Source: Haemaphysalis longicornis (lineage: Eukaryota > Arthropoda > Arachnida > Ixodida > Ixodidae). From it: a DNA stretch of 64,000 nt. The notes below the pieces were generated by a model. It saw only the letters and a program-made list of their open reading frames with translations. It made no database searches and was not told where the DNA came from. The stretch is taken from assembly GCA_013339765.2 (NCBI GenBank), contig CM023457.1, positions 72,838,717-72,902,716 of the forward strand, read 5' to 3'. Below are positions 19,316-29,774 of this stretch, piece by piece. The position numbers were made by a program, and so were the translations under genes. How positions within the stretch are numbered: the stretch's first letter is position 1; the number at the start of each line of letters is the position of its first letter.

Positions 19316-20221
19316 CAAACATCCCCCTTGCGAGGGGCACGATCAAATGCAGAGCATTTCCGCGGGGGGCGCGCCTGCAAGTCGTATGGATTACGTATTG
19401 GTTGTTGTTGTTGTAATTGTTGTCTTCCAGCGTAGGCATTGTCGATAAAGTCGATGGTGAAACGTGCCGTGAACCCCCTGCCGCGGCTATGACGCAACGT
19501 GGAGCGGCTATGACGCAACGTGGCGCGGCTATGACGCAACACAGTCCAACACAATCCACTTTAATGCAATCCAATCCAAATCCAAACCAAACCAATCCAA
19601 TCCAAGCCAAGTCAAGCCAAGCCAATCCAAGCCAATCCAATCGAATCCAATCCAATGCCCCTCGCGAGAGAGTGTTATAGGGCCGAAATCGCGCCACCAC
19701 ATGAACGCGTGATGTTGACGTCACGATCACGCCACAGATGTTAGCGACCGGAGCGCGCTTAAACGACATATGTGGTTTAAGCACGAACCCACCGCGGCGA
19801 GAGAGCGCGATGCGAGCGCCCCCCACTGTTCTTGCGCGCGAACCGACTGTTGCTCAGCGCGAACCCAACGCGGCGAGAGAGGGTGTTGCGCACGTTCCCA
19901 CCTGTTGTGCGCCCGAACCGAACGCGGCGAGAGACGGTGTTGCGAGCGGAGAGAAGGCGAAAAGGACGCGGGGGAGAGGGCGCACCTGTGGCCAACGGTT
20001 GAATGAGTCAAGGATATAAGGCGCATTCGTAAGCTTCCGTTCTGTGTCGGCTTTGTGGCCCAGTTGGTAGAGCGCCGTGTACCTTGCGTTCCGCCAGCAG
20101 AGTCGTGTGATCGAAACCTTGCGCCGGTAAGTATTACTTTTTTGTATAGTGTAGGGGGAGCGATGCGGACTACGGACGTCAACGCGGGTGACATCGTGAG
20201 TTACTGAAATACTCTGCATTT
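19316..20221 (+). mobile_element. SubTIR element, copy D, inside element B pol
   Basis: 906 bp inserted in the A-run of a CGTCAAAAAGAGCTACG site in RT. The 5' hairpin is CCCCT-TGCG-AGGGG (19324-19337). AAATGCAGAGCATTT (19345-19359) pairs with AAATACTCTGCATTT (20207-20221), 14 of 15 bases. The interior holds a CCAAT-type minisatellite (about 19546-19665) and a tRNA-like segment near 20050. Removing it restores the reading frame through the conserved K-E-L-R-S-F-L-G region of Ty3 pol. Confidence 0.75.
20048..20126 (+). tRNA. tRNA-like segment inside SubTIR copy D
   Basis: The box-A-like TGGCCCAGTTGGTAGAGC is followed about 40 nt later by GTGATCGAAACC, a degenerate box B. Folding beyond the D arm is poor. 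It could be a captured SINE head. Confidence 0.35.
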
Positions 20222-21100
20222 AAAAAGAGCTACGAAGTTTCCTGGGCTTGGCTTCCTATTTTCGCCGCTTCATCTGAAATTTTGCAGCAATAGCCTCACC
20301 CCTTCACAAAGTACTCGCATCCGGAACTCCATTCGTCTGGACCCAAGACTGCGAAAAAGCTTTTCAAACCCTGAAACAAGCCTTAACTTCGAGACCAGTG
20401 CTCTGCCACTTCGATGAGTCGGCACCCACTATTCTTCACACCGATGCCAGTGGACACGGTCTTGGTACTGTCCTTTTTCAGCGTACGGATTCCTCGTCGG
20501 AGCGAGTAGTTGCCTATGCAAGCCGCACTGTGACTCCCGCTGAGAAGAACAACACCATAACTGAGAAAGAGTGCCTCGCCGTTGTTTAGGCCATGCAAAA
20601 ATTTCGTCCTTATTTGTATGGCCGCCATTTCTCAGTGGTAACAGACCATCACGCCCTGTGTTGGTTATCCCCCCCCGGAAAACCTCTCCGGGCGCCTTGT
20701 TCGTTGGGTACTCCATCTACAGGAATATGACTTCACTGCGACTTTAAAGTCGGGGAGAAAGCACAGCGATGCCGAGGCTCTTTCCTGTTGCCCACAGCCG
20801 ACCGCCCACTGCCCACAGCCCACATCGTCCCAAATTAACTCATCGGCCACTATGACTTTGCTCGCCTTGCCCATGGCCCCTTTGCAAACCGCCGGTCAAA
20901 ATATCCTACCAAACCTTGTTTCTCTCCAACGAGCCGACCCGTACTGCCGGTGACTACTGGACCTTCTCGACGGTTCAACTTCCCCACCTAACAGCCGAAC
21001 GCGTCGCCAAATAAGTAAATTTCGCCTTCTCCATGGTGGAGCCCTTTACCGCCACAAATATCACCCTAACGGAGACAGGTGGGTTCCAGTTGTCCCCCGC
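20222..21100 (+). pseudogene. element B RT thumb and RNase H
   Basis: After SubTIR copy D the frame resumes with E-L-R-S-F-L-G, then RNase H: L-H-T-D-A-S-G-H-G-L-G near 20437, T-E-K-E-C-L-A near 20563 and V-T-D-H-H-A-L-C-W-L near 20640. In-frame stops at ~20273 and ~20587 and an insertion of extra C bases near 20670 disrupt it. The region to 21100 is the spacer before integrase and is also broken. Confidence 0.8.
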
Positions 21101-21118
21101 TGTCTTCGAGCCCACATC

Positions 21119-22186
21119 TTGGAGGTTTTTCACGATGACGCCACAGCTGGCCATCTTGCTTTCTACAAGACCTACGACCGCATCAAAAGCAGATTCTTTT
21201 GGCCACGCCTTTCCTCATGCATCGCTAAATATGTTGCGTCCTGCCCTTCATGCCAGCGTCATAAACGCTCGACCTCAGCCCCTGCCGGTATGCTACAGCC
21301 GCTGCCTTGTCCTTCTGCCCCATTCGAAGTTGTGGGCATCGATTTGTATGGACCATTGCCTTTCACTTCGACTGGTCATCGGTGCATCGTTACCGCTGTC
21401 GATCACTTGACGCGGTATGCCGAAACTGCCCGTCTACGTACCGGCTGCGCTTGTGAGGTCGCAGATTTCTTTCTGCAAGCCATCTTTTTACGGCATGGAC
21501 CACCTCGTACTCTTTTAAGTGATCGTGGCCGCACCTTTCTGTCAGCAGTCCTTGAGGAAGTTCTCCAAGCTGCTGGTACTGCCTACAAAACCGCGTCGAG
21601 CTACCATCCACAGACAAATGGGCTAACAGAACGGTTCCATCGTACACTTTCGGATATGATTTCTCTCTATATAAACCCCGACCACAGGAACTGGAACGTC
21701 GTACTTCCCTTTGTCACATACGCCTATAATACCGCCGTTCAAAGCACCACTGGATTTTCACCGTTCTTTCTCGTCTACGGCCACCACCCACCGTCCATTC
21801 TAGACGCATCTTTCTTTTCCTGTTCCGTGGATACCACAGCCAACGTCACCGACCAATTTGTTTATCGACTAGCACATTGCCGGAACTTCGCACGATTGAA
21901 CACCTAGTCCTGCCAAATTGACTGCAAGTCTCGCTATGATTATATTCGCTAAATTATATTCAACCATGGGGATGAGGTACTGCTTTTGACGCCGCTCCGC
22001 CCGCCAGGACTCTGTGAAAAGTTTATGTCGTGCTTCATGGGTCCCTATACCGTACTGCAGCGAACATCTCCCGTCAACTACGTCGTTGCTCCCACTTGTG
22101 GAGTCGCTGACCGACGGTTCCGTGGCATCGAAACTGTTCATGTTTCGCGCCTACAGCCCTTTCGGCGCAGATCATCATCCCTTTGA
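21119..22186 (+). pseudogene. element B integrase
   Basis: 21119-21907 is an open 262-residue frame. The zinc-binding region is H5, H12, C42 and C45. The catalytic triad is D75 (V-V-G-I-D-L-Y-G-P), D135 (L-L-S-D-R-G) and E171 (T-N-G-L-T-E), giving D-35-E spacing. The C-terminal GPY/F-type piece (M-G-P-Y-T-V-L-Q) is in 21986-22186 after a broken stretch. No chromodomain is seen. Confidence 0.88.
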
Positions 22187-22208
22187 CGGCCATGATGGTC
22201 GCTTCAGC

Positions 22209-22223
22209 CGCCGGGGAAACTAC
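22209..22223 (+). other. element B polypurine tract region
   Basis: A purine-rich CGCCGGGGAAACTAC ends directly at the 3' LTR, the expected plus-strand priming site. Confidence 0.5.
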
Positions 22224-22455
22224 TGTGAGCACTGTATTTTCACTGATTGCTTGAGTGGTCATTCTTTATATTGTGTCCGAACACACTATCATCAGCATCG
22301 TCTCACCCACGCACAGTTTGGTGTCATCATCGTATCCCTGGCCTCGCGCAATCCTGATCATCATCCGGGTACGTTGGTTCTACTGCCTGCTTGGGAAAGA
22401 CCACCGGAATAAACGTCGCCCTGCCTTACGTCTGCTGCACTGCTTTCCTCTCTCA
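22224..22455 (+). repeat. element B 3' LTR
   Basis: 232 bp, same ends as 16176-16407 with about a dozen substitutions and no length change. The Gag-like frame interrupted by the element resumes just beyond it. Confidence 0.9.
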
Positions 22456-23390
22456 CCATTGATAAATTAAAAGTCAAGGTTGAAGACGCCTTCGAGATTG
22501 AAGCTTTAGTTTGAATGGTAAAGGGCAAGGCTGAATTTCAAGTGGTCCAACCGCAAAGAGCCCAAAAAATCCTGATTGCGTCATACCGAGGTTTCGTCTA
22601 CGCAGCGCTGATGGAACCAACCAAACGAGGAGTTAATATTAACAGCAAAATTACGACTAAAACGAATATGAATCTCTACAGTGCAGCGCCGCTTAAAACT
22701 GGCCACCTCAAATCTAATTCCATAGAGACTGAGTACAACGAGTCCACCGCAAAAAAATAACGTGTCAGATCAAGGGGCAGTGATTCCTAGCACCGTTGTG
22801 TAGCGCAAGCAAAGGCCATCAGCAACGACTCGACTAATAACCATGTGACCTCACATGCAACAACCAAAGAACCATGTATTATTTGTGCACCTCAAGCGAA
22901 TAACGAAGAAAATTTTAAGCGTAGATATCCCACGACGTTTTCAATGATTTGCTCTCGAAGACAATAAGAGATGTTTAACATATATGTTTCCCTAGAAAAG
23001 CGTGCGCAAGCCTAGCACAGCAAAAACTGCAAGAGGAAAAGTGCGAAGACGGAGAAGCAGGAAGGTGCTTAACTCTCAATCAACACCGCTGCGAAAATAT
23101 GGGCGCCACAAGCGAATGCGAAGAATATCCGTGGGCACCGGCAGTTTTTAGCGAAAGGCAGTAGAGTCCACCCTAGTACCGTTTCGACAGCAGTATGGTG
23201 CGCGTTTAGCCTTTGTACCTTGCCTGTGGTCACCTGCCAGTAGGCGTCGGATCCAAACAGTATGCTGCTTTCATCAGCTTGCCAGGTATACAGCTGGAAA
23301 GCAGCGGCGAGGTGTTACCGCACTTCATCCAGGACACCTATTCACAGACTGTATAATGGCGGACTGATTACGGAGCAACTCTCACGCACT
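22456..23390. other. mostly unassigned; end of split Gag-like ORF
   Basis: 22456-22514 completes the frame broken at 16175. The remainder, including an 81-residue open frame at 22515-22760, shows no recognisable motif. Confidence 0.4.
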
Positions 23391-23449
23391 TCTAAGGCTT
23401 CGAGAGTGAGCGGGTTTCCACGAGCTTGCACAGGTACCTTCCCCTTCAC

Positions 23450-24010
23450 TCATCGCCACTGTGAATTCGTGGGTGACTTCGTCCTGCGGAGCGTGACAAG
23501 CGCCAGTTCCTCAGTGCCGACAGCAGTGCAGTTGAGGGCCTTAGCCTCATCTCGCCAAATGACCATCTGTTGCCTTCCGATGTCTAGACGTACTCGTACT
23601 ATGAGACGTGGGCGTGCACTCTCTTCCCGGGCTAGGGCCGTCTGCAATAATACGGACGTTGCCCCGGAGTATCCGCTCGAAGCCGCCACCACGGTACGCG
23701 GTGCACCTTGTGCAGCTTGTACTTGCAGCGTCGATTTCGACGCGGTCCGGTCAACCGGTCGGAGGACGTCACACAGCGCGGTTTCGGGAGGTCCGATTAG
23801 GACAAACGACATGAAGGATGAGACAGTCGAACGATCTATTTACAGAATATTTACATGGCGGCCAAGCCAGAGCCCGCGCAGGAAGAGCGCACAGACAGAT
23901 CTTCTTCGTCGTCGTAGGCTGGGATGACCGAGCCGCGTTGCGTTGCCCTCTTCATCGTCTTCTCGGGACACGAAGACAAACGTGTACGATTTGTTTGGTT
24001 TAAAGATATG
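23450..24010 (-). other. possible Ty3-type LTR and leader remnant
   Basis: On the minus strand GTAAATATTCTGTAAATAG near 23840-23860 resembles the end region of the solo LTR at 30085-30245, which reads GTAAATAGTGTAAATAG at the matching place. A 120-residue frame (23450-23812) follows but has no recognised Gag or protease motif. No second LTR is found. Tentative. Confidence 0.3.
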
Positions 24011-24069
24011 TTCGGTTTAAACATAGAGACTCTGTGTTGACTTCAGGCATCAGACTCAAGGATACTGAA

Positions 24070-24470
24070 TTGAATTTCCAGCCGCCCACCACATACTCAA
24101 CGCTGCGCAGGCCAAAGCATGGAGGCAACTTCAAACCAATACCTACCCGAACCCGCTGGCCTATAGTCACTTTCATCCAGAGATCTTCTCGGATAAGTGC
24201 AAGCACTGCGGCCACCGCGCAGACCTCACGCACATTATGTGGAAGTGCAAAAAAAAACCACGGAGCAAGACCCCTCTACACCGCATAGATATCAACCACC
24301 TAGAGCACTGGGAAACCCTGCTGCGCAGCTCTGATCCTCTAACGCAGCTACACCTTGTCCAGATGGCCAAAGAAGCCGCCAGGGACCAAGATCTTCTGGC
24401 TGACTAACGCGGCAAAGAGAGTCCAAGCTCTCTACTTCTGGGCGAATAAAGTTCTTTCTCTCTCTGCGCG
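24070..24470 (+). pseudogene. I/R1-type LINE, C-terminal fragment
   Basis: The frame carries the Cys/His motif typical of I, R1 and Jockey-like ORF2 C-termini (C-K-H-C-G-H-R-A-D-L-T-H-I-M-W near 24195), then W-E-T-L-L-R-S-S-D-P near 24310 and M-A-K-E-A-A-R-D near 24362. It stops at 24406, and a short 3' tail ends in CTCTCTCT. 5'-truncated. Confidence 0.65.
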
Positions 24471-25210
24471 AAGTTTTTTATGCCCGGTACGCGTTGCGGG
24501 AAAAAATCTGCTCGAATCTGCCAAACCGCAGTCGTTGAAATTCAAGTTCAAGCATGACAAGCTCTTCACTGATGGGCGCTGTTATTTTGAAGATGACGCT
24601 TCTGAAACAGTTGTGAATCAAAAAGATACTTCGCATACGACGCCTTGGCCATCGCCTTGCTTCTTAGCATTTTGTGTCTTCTGTGAGAGCACGTGCCTCA
24701 AAGCTTGACATTATGCTTGTTAATTGCTGCACTGTTAAAAATAAAGTAATGAGCTAGCCAGCCTATTACCCTCTCTGAACCACAAGACGCAAGACACCAC
24801 AAGACACAAACACTTCCCAGATAATACAGACTACACATTCCACAACACCCACAATACCTTGGGCGGATGATTTCCCGATTCGTGTTCAAATCACTTTTTA
24901 GGTTTCTGGCCAAAATCAAATTTCTAAACTTCATTGATTACCACTCATGATCATTATCTGGCCCTATACACTACCCATCTTATTGTCTTTAGTTAATCTA
25001 TATTTGTATCTTGATTGCCGATTCCATTATCAACCTTCTAATCTCTGTCTTTTAAGAAGTACTTGTAGCGCTCTTTGTCCCAGTTGGCCTTGCGCCACAA
25101 AAATGCAGCCATCATAATCATCAAATTTTCGGCATGTCGCGTAACTGAAAACTCCAGATATCTCGAAATTTTCAGCGCATTTTATGACTTCGAGTTGACG
25201 AGAGATTACT
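24471..25210. other. unassigned; possible Tigger-like end at right
   Basis: No gene seen. The last ~80 bp before the TA tract (CGAGTTGACGAGAGATTACTG then TATA) could be the terminal repeat of a Tigger/pogo-like element read outward, but no partner terminus is identified. Confidence 0.3.
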
Positions 25211-25256
25211 GTATATATATATATATATAAAATATATATATATATAATATATATTT

Positions 25257-25287
<31 letters not shown>

Positions 25288-25315
25288 ATATATATATATA
25301 TAATAATAGTATATA

Positions 25316-25376
<61 letters not shown>
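25211..25376. repeat. (TA)n microsatellite
   Basis: About 165 bp of alternating TA with small interruptions. It borders the left edge of the tRNA-Arg-like array. Confidence 0.9.
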
Positions 25377-25519
25377 CATACAGAAAGAAACGCGGGCAGT
25401 CTACAACGCCAAAGAAGGCATAGGGGAATGGTTGGACTTTTTTTTTACCGTTAGTGAAATTATATTTTTTTTTGTTATATTAATTGAAATGACAAAGAAA
25501 GAAAGAAAGAAAAACACGC

Positions 25520-25590
25520 GCCCAGAGTGGGGACCGAACCCACGCCTTTCGATTAGATCTCGAATGCCTTACCAATTCGGCTATCTGGGC
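25520..25590 (-). tRNA. tRNA-Arg(UCU)-like, array unit 1
   Basis: 71 nt with a full cloverleaf: 7-bp acceptor GCCCAGA/TCTGGGC, short D arm, 5-bp anticodon stem TTCGA/TCGAA, loop GATCTAA, T arm GTGGG-TTCGGTC-CCCAC. Loop position 33 is A instead of U, and the T loop departs from TTCGANT, so a working tRNA is doubtful. Confidence 0.6.
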
Positions 25591-26010
25591 GACTGTGTTC
25601 TGCTTCACTTTCTGGGGTATTTATATTTACTACAACTGTATCTGACGCTCGAGGGTGGTAGCCAGCGCCACTCAGACTACACGGGGAGAAGGGGACCTTC
25701 TTTTCAACCCCCGGGGCGTGACGGGAACGTCTACAGCCTGTCATAAGCAGGTAACTGGCGGGAAACCCTCTTATGCTACCTTGGCATCAAGGCTGCCACA
25801 ACCGAGGCCCTCGCTAAGCTTTCGCAGGATAATATGGTTAGGAAATGAGGGGCTCGTTAGGAAATACAGAAAGAAACGCGGGCAGTCTACAACGCCAAAG
25901 AAGGCATAGGGGAATGGTTGGACTTTTTTTTTTTTTACCGTTAGTGAAATTATATTTTTTTTTTGTTATATTAATTGAAATGAGAAAGAAAGAAAGAAAG
26001 AAAAACAAGC

Positions 26011-26081
26011 GCCCAGAGTGGGGACCGAACCCACGCATTTCGATTAGATCTCGAATGCCTTACCAATTCGGCTATCTGGGC
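26011..26081 (-). tRNA. tRNA-Arg(UCU)-like, array unit 2
   Basis: Same 71-nt cloverleaf as unit 1 with one change near the variable region (GCATTTCG on the plus strand). Acceptor and T stems are intact. Confidence 0.6.
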
Positions 26082-26509
26082 GACTGTGTTCTGCTTCACT
26101 TTCTGGGGTATTTATATTTACTACAACTGTATCTGACGCTCGAGGGTGGTAGCCAGCGCCACTCAGACTACACGGGGAGAAGGGGACCTTCTTTTCAACC
26201 CCCGGGGCGTGACGGGAACGTCTACAGCCTGTCATAAGCAGGTAACTGGCGGGAAACCCTCTTATGCTACCTTGGCATCAAGGCTGCCACAACCGAGGCC
26301 CTCGCTAAGCTTTCGCAGGATAATATGGTTAGGAAATGAGGGGCTCGTTAGGAAATACAGAAAGAAACGCGGGCAGTCTACAACGCCAAATAAGGCATAG
26401 GGGAATGGTTGGACTATTTTTTTTTTTACCGTTAGTGAAATTATATCTTTTTTGTTATATTAATTGAAATGAGAAAGAAAGAAAGAAAGAAAAACACGCG
26501 CCCAGAGTG

Positions 26510-26580
26510 GGGACCGAACCCACGCCTTTCGATTAGATCTCGAATGCCATACCAATTCGGCTATCTGGGCGACTGTGTTC
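26510..26580 (-). tRNA. tRNA-Arg(UCU)-like, array unit 3
   Basis: As unit 1, with one D-arm change (GGTATGGC instead of GGTAAGGC on the minus strand). Last unit before the orientation switch. Confidence 0.58.
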
Positions 26581-27068
26581 TGCTTCACTTTCTGGGGTAT
26601 TTATATTTACTACAGCTGTATCTGACGCTCGAGGGTGGTAGCCAGCGCCACTCAGACTACACGGGGAGAAGGGGACCTTCTTTTCAACCCCCGGGGCGTG
26701 ACGGGAACGTCTACAGCCTGTCATAAGCAGGTACTTGGCGGGAACCCTCTTATGCTACCTTGGCATCAAGGCTGCCACAACCGAGGCCCTCGCTAAGCTT
26801 TCGCAGGATAAATGGTTAGGAAATGAGGGGCTCGTTAGGAAATACAGAAGAAACGCGGCAGTCTACAACGCCAAAGAAGGCATAGGGGAATGGTTGGACT
26901 ATTTTTTTTACCGTTAGTGATATTATATATTTTTCGTTTTATTAATTGAAATGAGAAAGAAATAAAGAAAGAAAAACAAAAGTCTGAGTGGCGCTGGCTA
27001 CCACCCTCGAGCGTCAGATACAGTTGTAGTAAATATAAATAAACCAGAAATTGAAGCAGAACACAGTC

Positions 27069-27139
27069 GCCCAGATAGCCGAATTGGTAAGGCATTCAAG
27101 ATCTAATCGAAAGGCGTGGGTTCGGTCCCCACTCTGGGC
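27069..27139 (+). tRNA. tRNA-Arg(UCU)-like, array unit 4
   Basis: First unit in plus orientation. The anticodon stem has a mismatch (TTCAA opposite TCGAA). Acceptor is perfect. A T5 tract follows. Confidence 0.58.
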
Positions 27140-27557
27140 GCATGTTTTTCTTTCTTTCTTTCTTTCTCATTTCAATTAATATAACAAAAAAAATATAATT
27201 TCACTAACGGTAAAAAAAAAAATAGTCCAACCATTCCCCTATGCCTTCTTTGGCGTTGTAGACTGCCCGCGTTTCTTTCTGTATTTCCTAACGAGCCCCT
27301 CATTTCCTAACCATATTATCCTGCGAAAGCTTAGCGAGGGCCTCGGTTGTGGCAGCCTTGATGCCAAGGTAGCATAAGAGGGTTTCCCGCCAGTTACCTG
27401 CTTATGACAGGCTGTAGACGTTCCCGTCACGCCCCGGGGGTTGAAAAGAAGGTCCCCTTCTCCCCGTGTAGTCTGAGTGGCGCTGGCTACCACCCTCGAG
27501 CGTCAGATACAGTTGTAGTAAATATAAATACCCCAGAAAGTGAAGCAGAACACAGTC

Positions 27558-27628
27558 GCCCAGATAGCCGAATTGGTAAGGCATTCGAGATCTAATCGAA
27601 AGGCGTGGGTTCGGTCCCCACTCTGGGC
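27558..27628 (+). tRNA. tRNA-Arg(UCU)-like, array unit 5
   Basis: Same sequence as unit 1, in plus orientation, with all stems intact. A T5 tract lies about 5 nt downstream. Confidence 0.6.
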
Positions 27629-28045
27629 GCGTGTTTTTCTTTCTTTCTTTCTTTCTCATTTCAATTAATATAACAAAAAAAATATAATTTCACTAACGGT
27701 AAAAACAAAAAAAGTCCAACCATTCTTCTATGCCTTCTTTGGCGTTGTAGACTGCCGCGTTTCTTTCTGTATTTCCTAACGAGCCCCTCATTTCCTAACC
27801 ATATAATCCTGCGAAAGCTTAGCGAGGGCCTCGGTTGTGGCAGCCTTGATGCCAAGGTAGCATAAGAGGGTTTTCCCCCCAGTTACCTGCTTATGACAGG
27901 CTGTAGACGTTCCCGTCACGCCCCGGGGGTTGAAAAGAAGGTCCCCTTCTCCCCGTGTAGTCTGAGTGGCGCTGGCTACCACCCTCGAGCGTCAGATACA
28001 GTTGTATTAAAATAAATACCCCAGAAAGTGAAGCAGAACACAGTC

Positions 28046-28116
28046 GTCCAGATAGCCGAATTGGTAAGGCATTCGAGATCTAATCGAAAGGCGTGGGTTC
28101 GGGCCCCACTCTAGGC
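28046..28116 (+). tRNA. tRNA-Arg(UCU)-like, array unit 6
   Basis: Acceptor strands are GTCCAGA and TCTAGGC, which introduces a mismatch and a wobble pair. The T-loop reads TTCGGGC. The acceptor variants are shared with unit 8. Confidence 0.55.
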
Positions 28117-28535
28117 GCATGTTTTTCTTTCTTTCTTTCTTTCTCATTTCAATTAATATAACAAAAAAAAATATAATTTCACTAACGGTAAAAAAAAAAA
28201 TAGTCCAACCATTCCCCTATGCCTTCTTTGGCGTTGTAGACTGCCCGCGTTTCTTTCTGTATTTCCTAACGAGCCCCTCATTTCCTAACCATATTATCCT
28301 GCGAAAGCTTAGCGAGGGCCTCGGTTAGGGCAGCCTTGATGCCAATGTAGCATAAGAGGGTTTCCCGCCAGTTACCTGCTTATGACAGGCTGTAGACGTT
28401 CCCGTCACGCCCCGGGGGTTGAAAAGAAGGTCCCCTTCTCCCCGTGTAGTCTGAGTGGCGCTGGCTACCACCCTCAAGCGTCAGATACAGTTGTAGTAAA
28501 TATAAATACCCCAGAAAGTGAAGCAGAACACAGTC

Positions 28536-28606
28536 GCCCAGATAGCCGAATTGGTAAGGCATTCGAGATCTAATCGAAAGGCGTGGGTTCGTTCCCCACT
28601 CTGGTC
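28536..28606 (+). tRNA. tRNA-Arg(UCU)-like, array unit 7
   Basis: The 3' acceptor strand is TCTGGTC, breaking one pair. The T arm reads GTGGGTTCGTTCCCCAC. These variants recur in unit 9. Confidence 0.55.
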
Positions 28607-29024
28607 GCGTGTTTTTCTTTCTTTCTTTCTTTCTCATTTCAATTAATATAACAAAAAGAAAATATAATTTCACTAACGGTAAAAAAAAAATAGTCCAACC
28701 ATTCCCCTATGCCTTCTTTGGCGTTGTAGACTGCCCGCGTTTCTTTCTGTATTTCCTAACGCGCCCCTCATTTCCTAACTATATTATCCTGCGAAAGCTT
28801 AGCGAGGGCCTCGGTTGTGGCAGCCTTGATGCCAAGGTAGCATAAGAGGGTTTCCCGCCAGGTACCTGCTTATGACAGGCTGCAGACGTTCCCGTCACGC
28901 CCCGGGGGTTGAAAAGAAGGTCCCCTTCTCCCCGTGTAGTCTGAGTGGCGCTGGCTACCACCCTCGAGCGTCAGATACAGTTGTATTAAAATAAATACCC
29001 CAGAAAGTGAAGCAGAACACAGTC

Positions 29025-29095
29025 GTCCAGATAGCCGAATTGGTAAGGCATTCGAGATCTAATCGAAAGGCGTGGGTTCGGTCCCCACTCTAGGC
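29025..29095 (+). tRNA. tRNA-Arg(UCU)-like, array unit 8
   Basis: Same GTCCAGA/TCTAGGC acceptor as unit 6. The upstream variant TTGTATTAAAATAAATA is also shared with unit 6. Confidence 0.55.
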
Positions 29096-29507
29096 GCATG
29101 TTTTCTTTCTTTTTCTTTCTCATTTCAATTAATATAACAAAAAAAAATATAATTTCACTAACGGTAAAAAAAAAGTCCAACCATTCCCCTATGCCTTCTT
29201 TGGCGTTGTAGACTGCCCGCAGTTTCTTCTGTATTTCCTAACGAGCCCCTCATTTCCTAACCATATTATCCTGCGGAAGCTTAGCGAGGGCCTCGGTTGT
29301 GGCAGCCTTGATGCCAAGGTAGCATAAGAGGGTTCCCGCCAGTTACCCGACTTATGACAGGCTGTAGACGTTCACGTCACGCACCGGGGGTTGAAAAGAA
29401 GGTCCCCTTCTCCCCGTGTAGTCTGAGTGGCGCTGGCTACCACCCTCGAGGTCAGATACAGTTGTAGTAAATATAAATACCCCAGAAAGTGAAGCAGCAA
29501 CACAGTC

Positions 29508-29578
29508 GCCCAGATAGCCGAATTGGTAAGGCATTCGAGATCTAATCGACAGGCGTGGGTTCGTTCCCCACTCTGGTA
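29508..29578 (+). tRNA. tRNA-Arg(UCU)-like, array unit 9
   Basis: Like unit 7 in the T arm, with further decay in the acceptor and anticodon stem (TCGAC). Last unit before the TA tract. Confidence 0.5.
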
Positions 29579-29774
29579 GCGTGTTTTTCTTTCTTGTCTT
29601 TCTTCTCATTTCAATTAATACTAACAAAAAGAAAATCTAATTTCACTAACGGTAAAAAAAAAAAATAGTCCAACCATTTCCCCTATGCCTTCTTTGGCGT
29701 TGTAGACTGCCCGCGTTTCTTTATTGTATTTCCTAACGAGCCCCTCATTTCCTAACTATATATATACATATATA

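Larger units (their letters stand above)
16176..22455 (+). mobile_element. Ty3/gypsy LTR retrotransposon, element B
   Basis: A 6.28-kb element with 232-bp LTRs (TG...CA) differing at about a dozen positions by eye, so older than element A. Flanks are GCAT and CCAT, compatible with a mutated 4-bp target duplication. It encodes gag, protease, RT, RNase H and integrase on the plus strand. A 906-bp SubTIR element (copy D) interrupts pol between RT and RNase H. Its proteins, LTR-proximal sites and frameshift signal closely resemble element C, so B and C are one family. Several stops and shifts plus a mutated RT active site make it dead. Confidence 0.92.
25381..29757. repeat. ~490-bp tandem array, nine tRNA-Arg-like units, orientation switch
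   Basis: Nine units of about 483-499 bp. Each has a tRNA-Arg(UCU)-like sequence, a CTTT/GAAA microsatellite, an A-rich stretch and a ~330-bp conserved body. Units 1-3 have the tRNA-like part on the minus strand and units 4-9 on the plus strand; the switch is at about 26977, after a partial fourth minus unit. TA tracts flank both ends. Each tRNA-like part is followed by T5 on its own strand and preceded by TATAAATA about 50 bp upstream, as for RNA polymerase III. Neighbouring copies are nearly identical, so recent amplification or homogenisation is likely. Confidence 0.9.

Noticed and set aside
23262..23927. 221-residue plus-strand frame
   Set aside because: No domain or family motif; overlaps an LTR-like remnant better read on the other strand.
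25520..25590. Calling the array tRNAs functional tRNA-Arg genes
   Set aside because: Position 33 is not U, the T loop is atypical, and stems carry uncompensated mismatches between copies.
25381..29757. CRISPR or prokaryotic repeat array
   Set aside because: Units are ~490 bp with no short spacer pattern, and the context is plainly eukaryotic.
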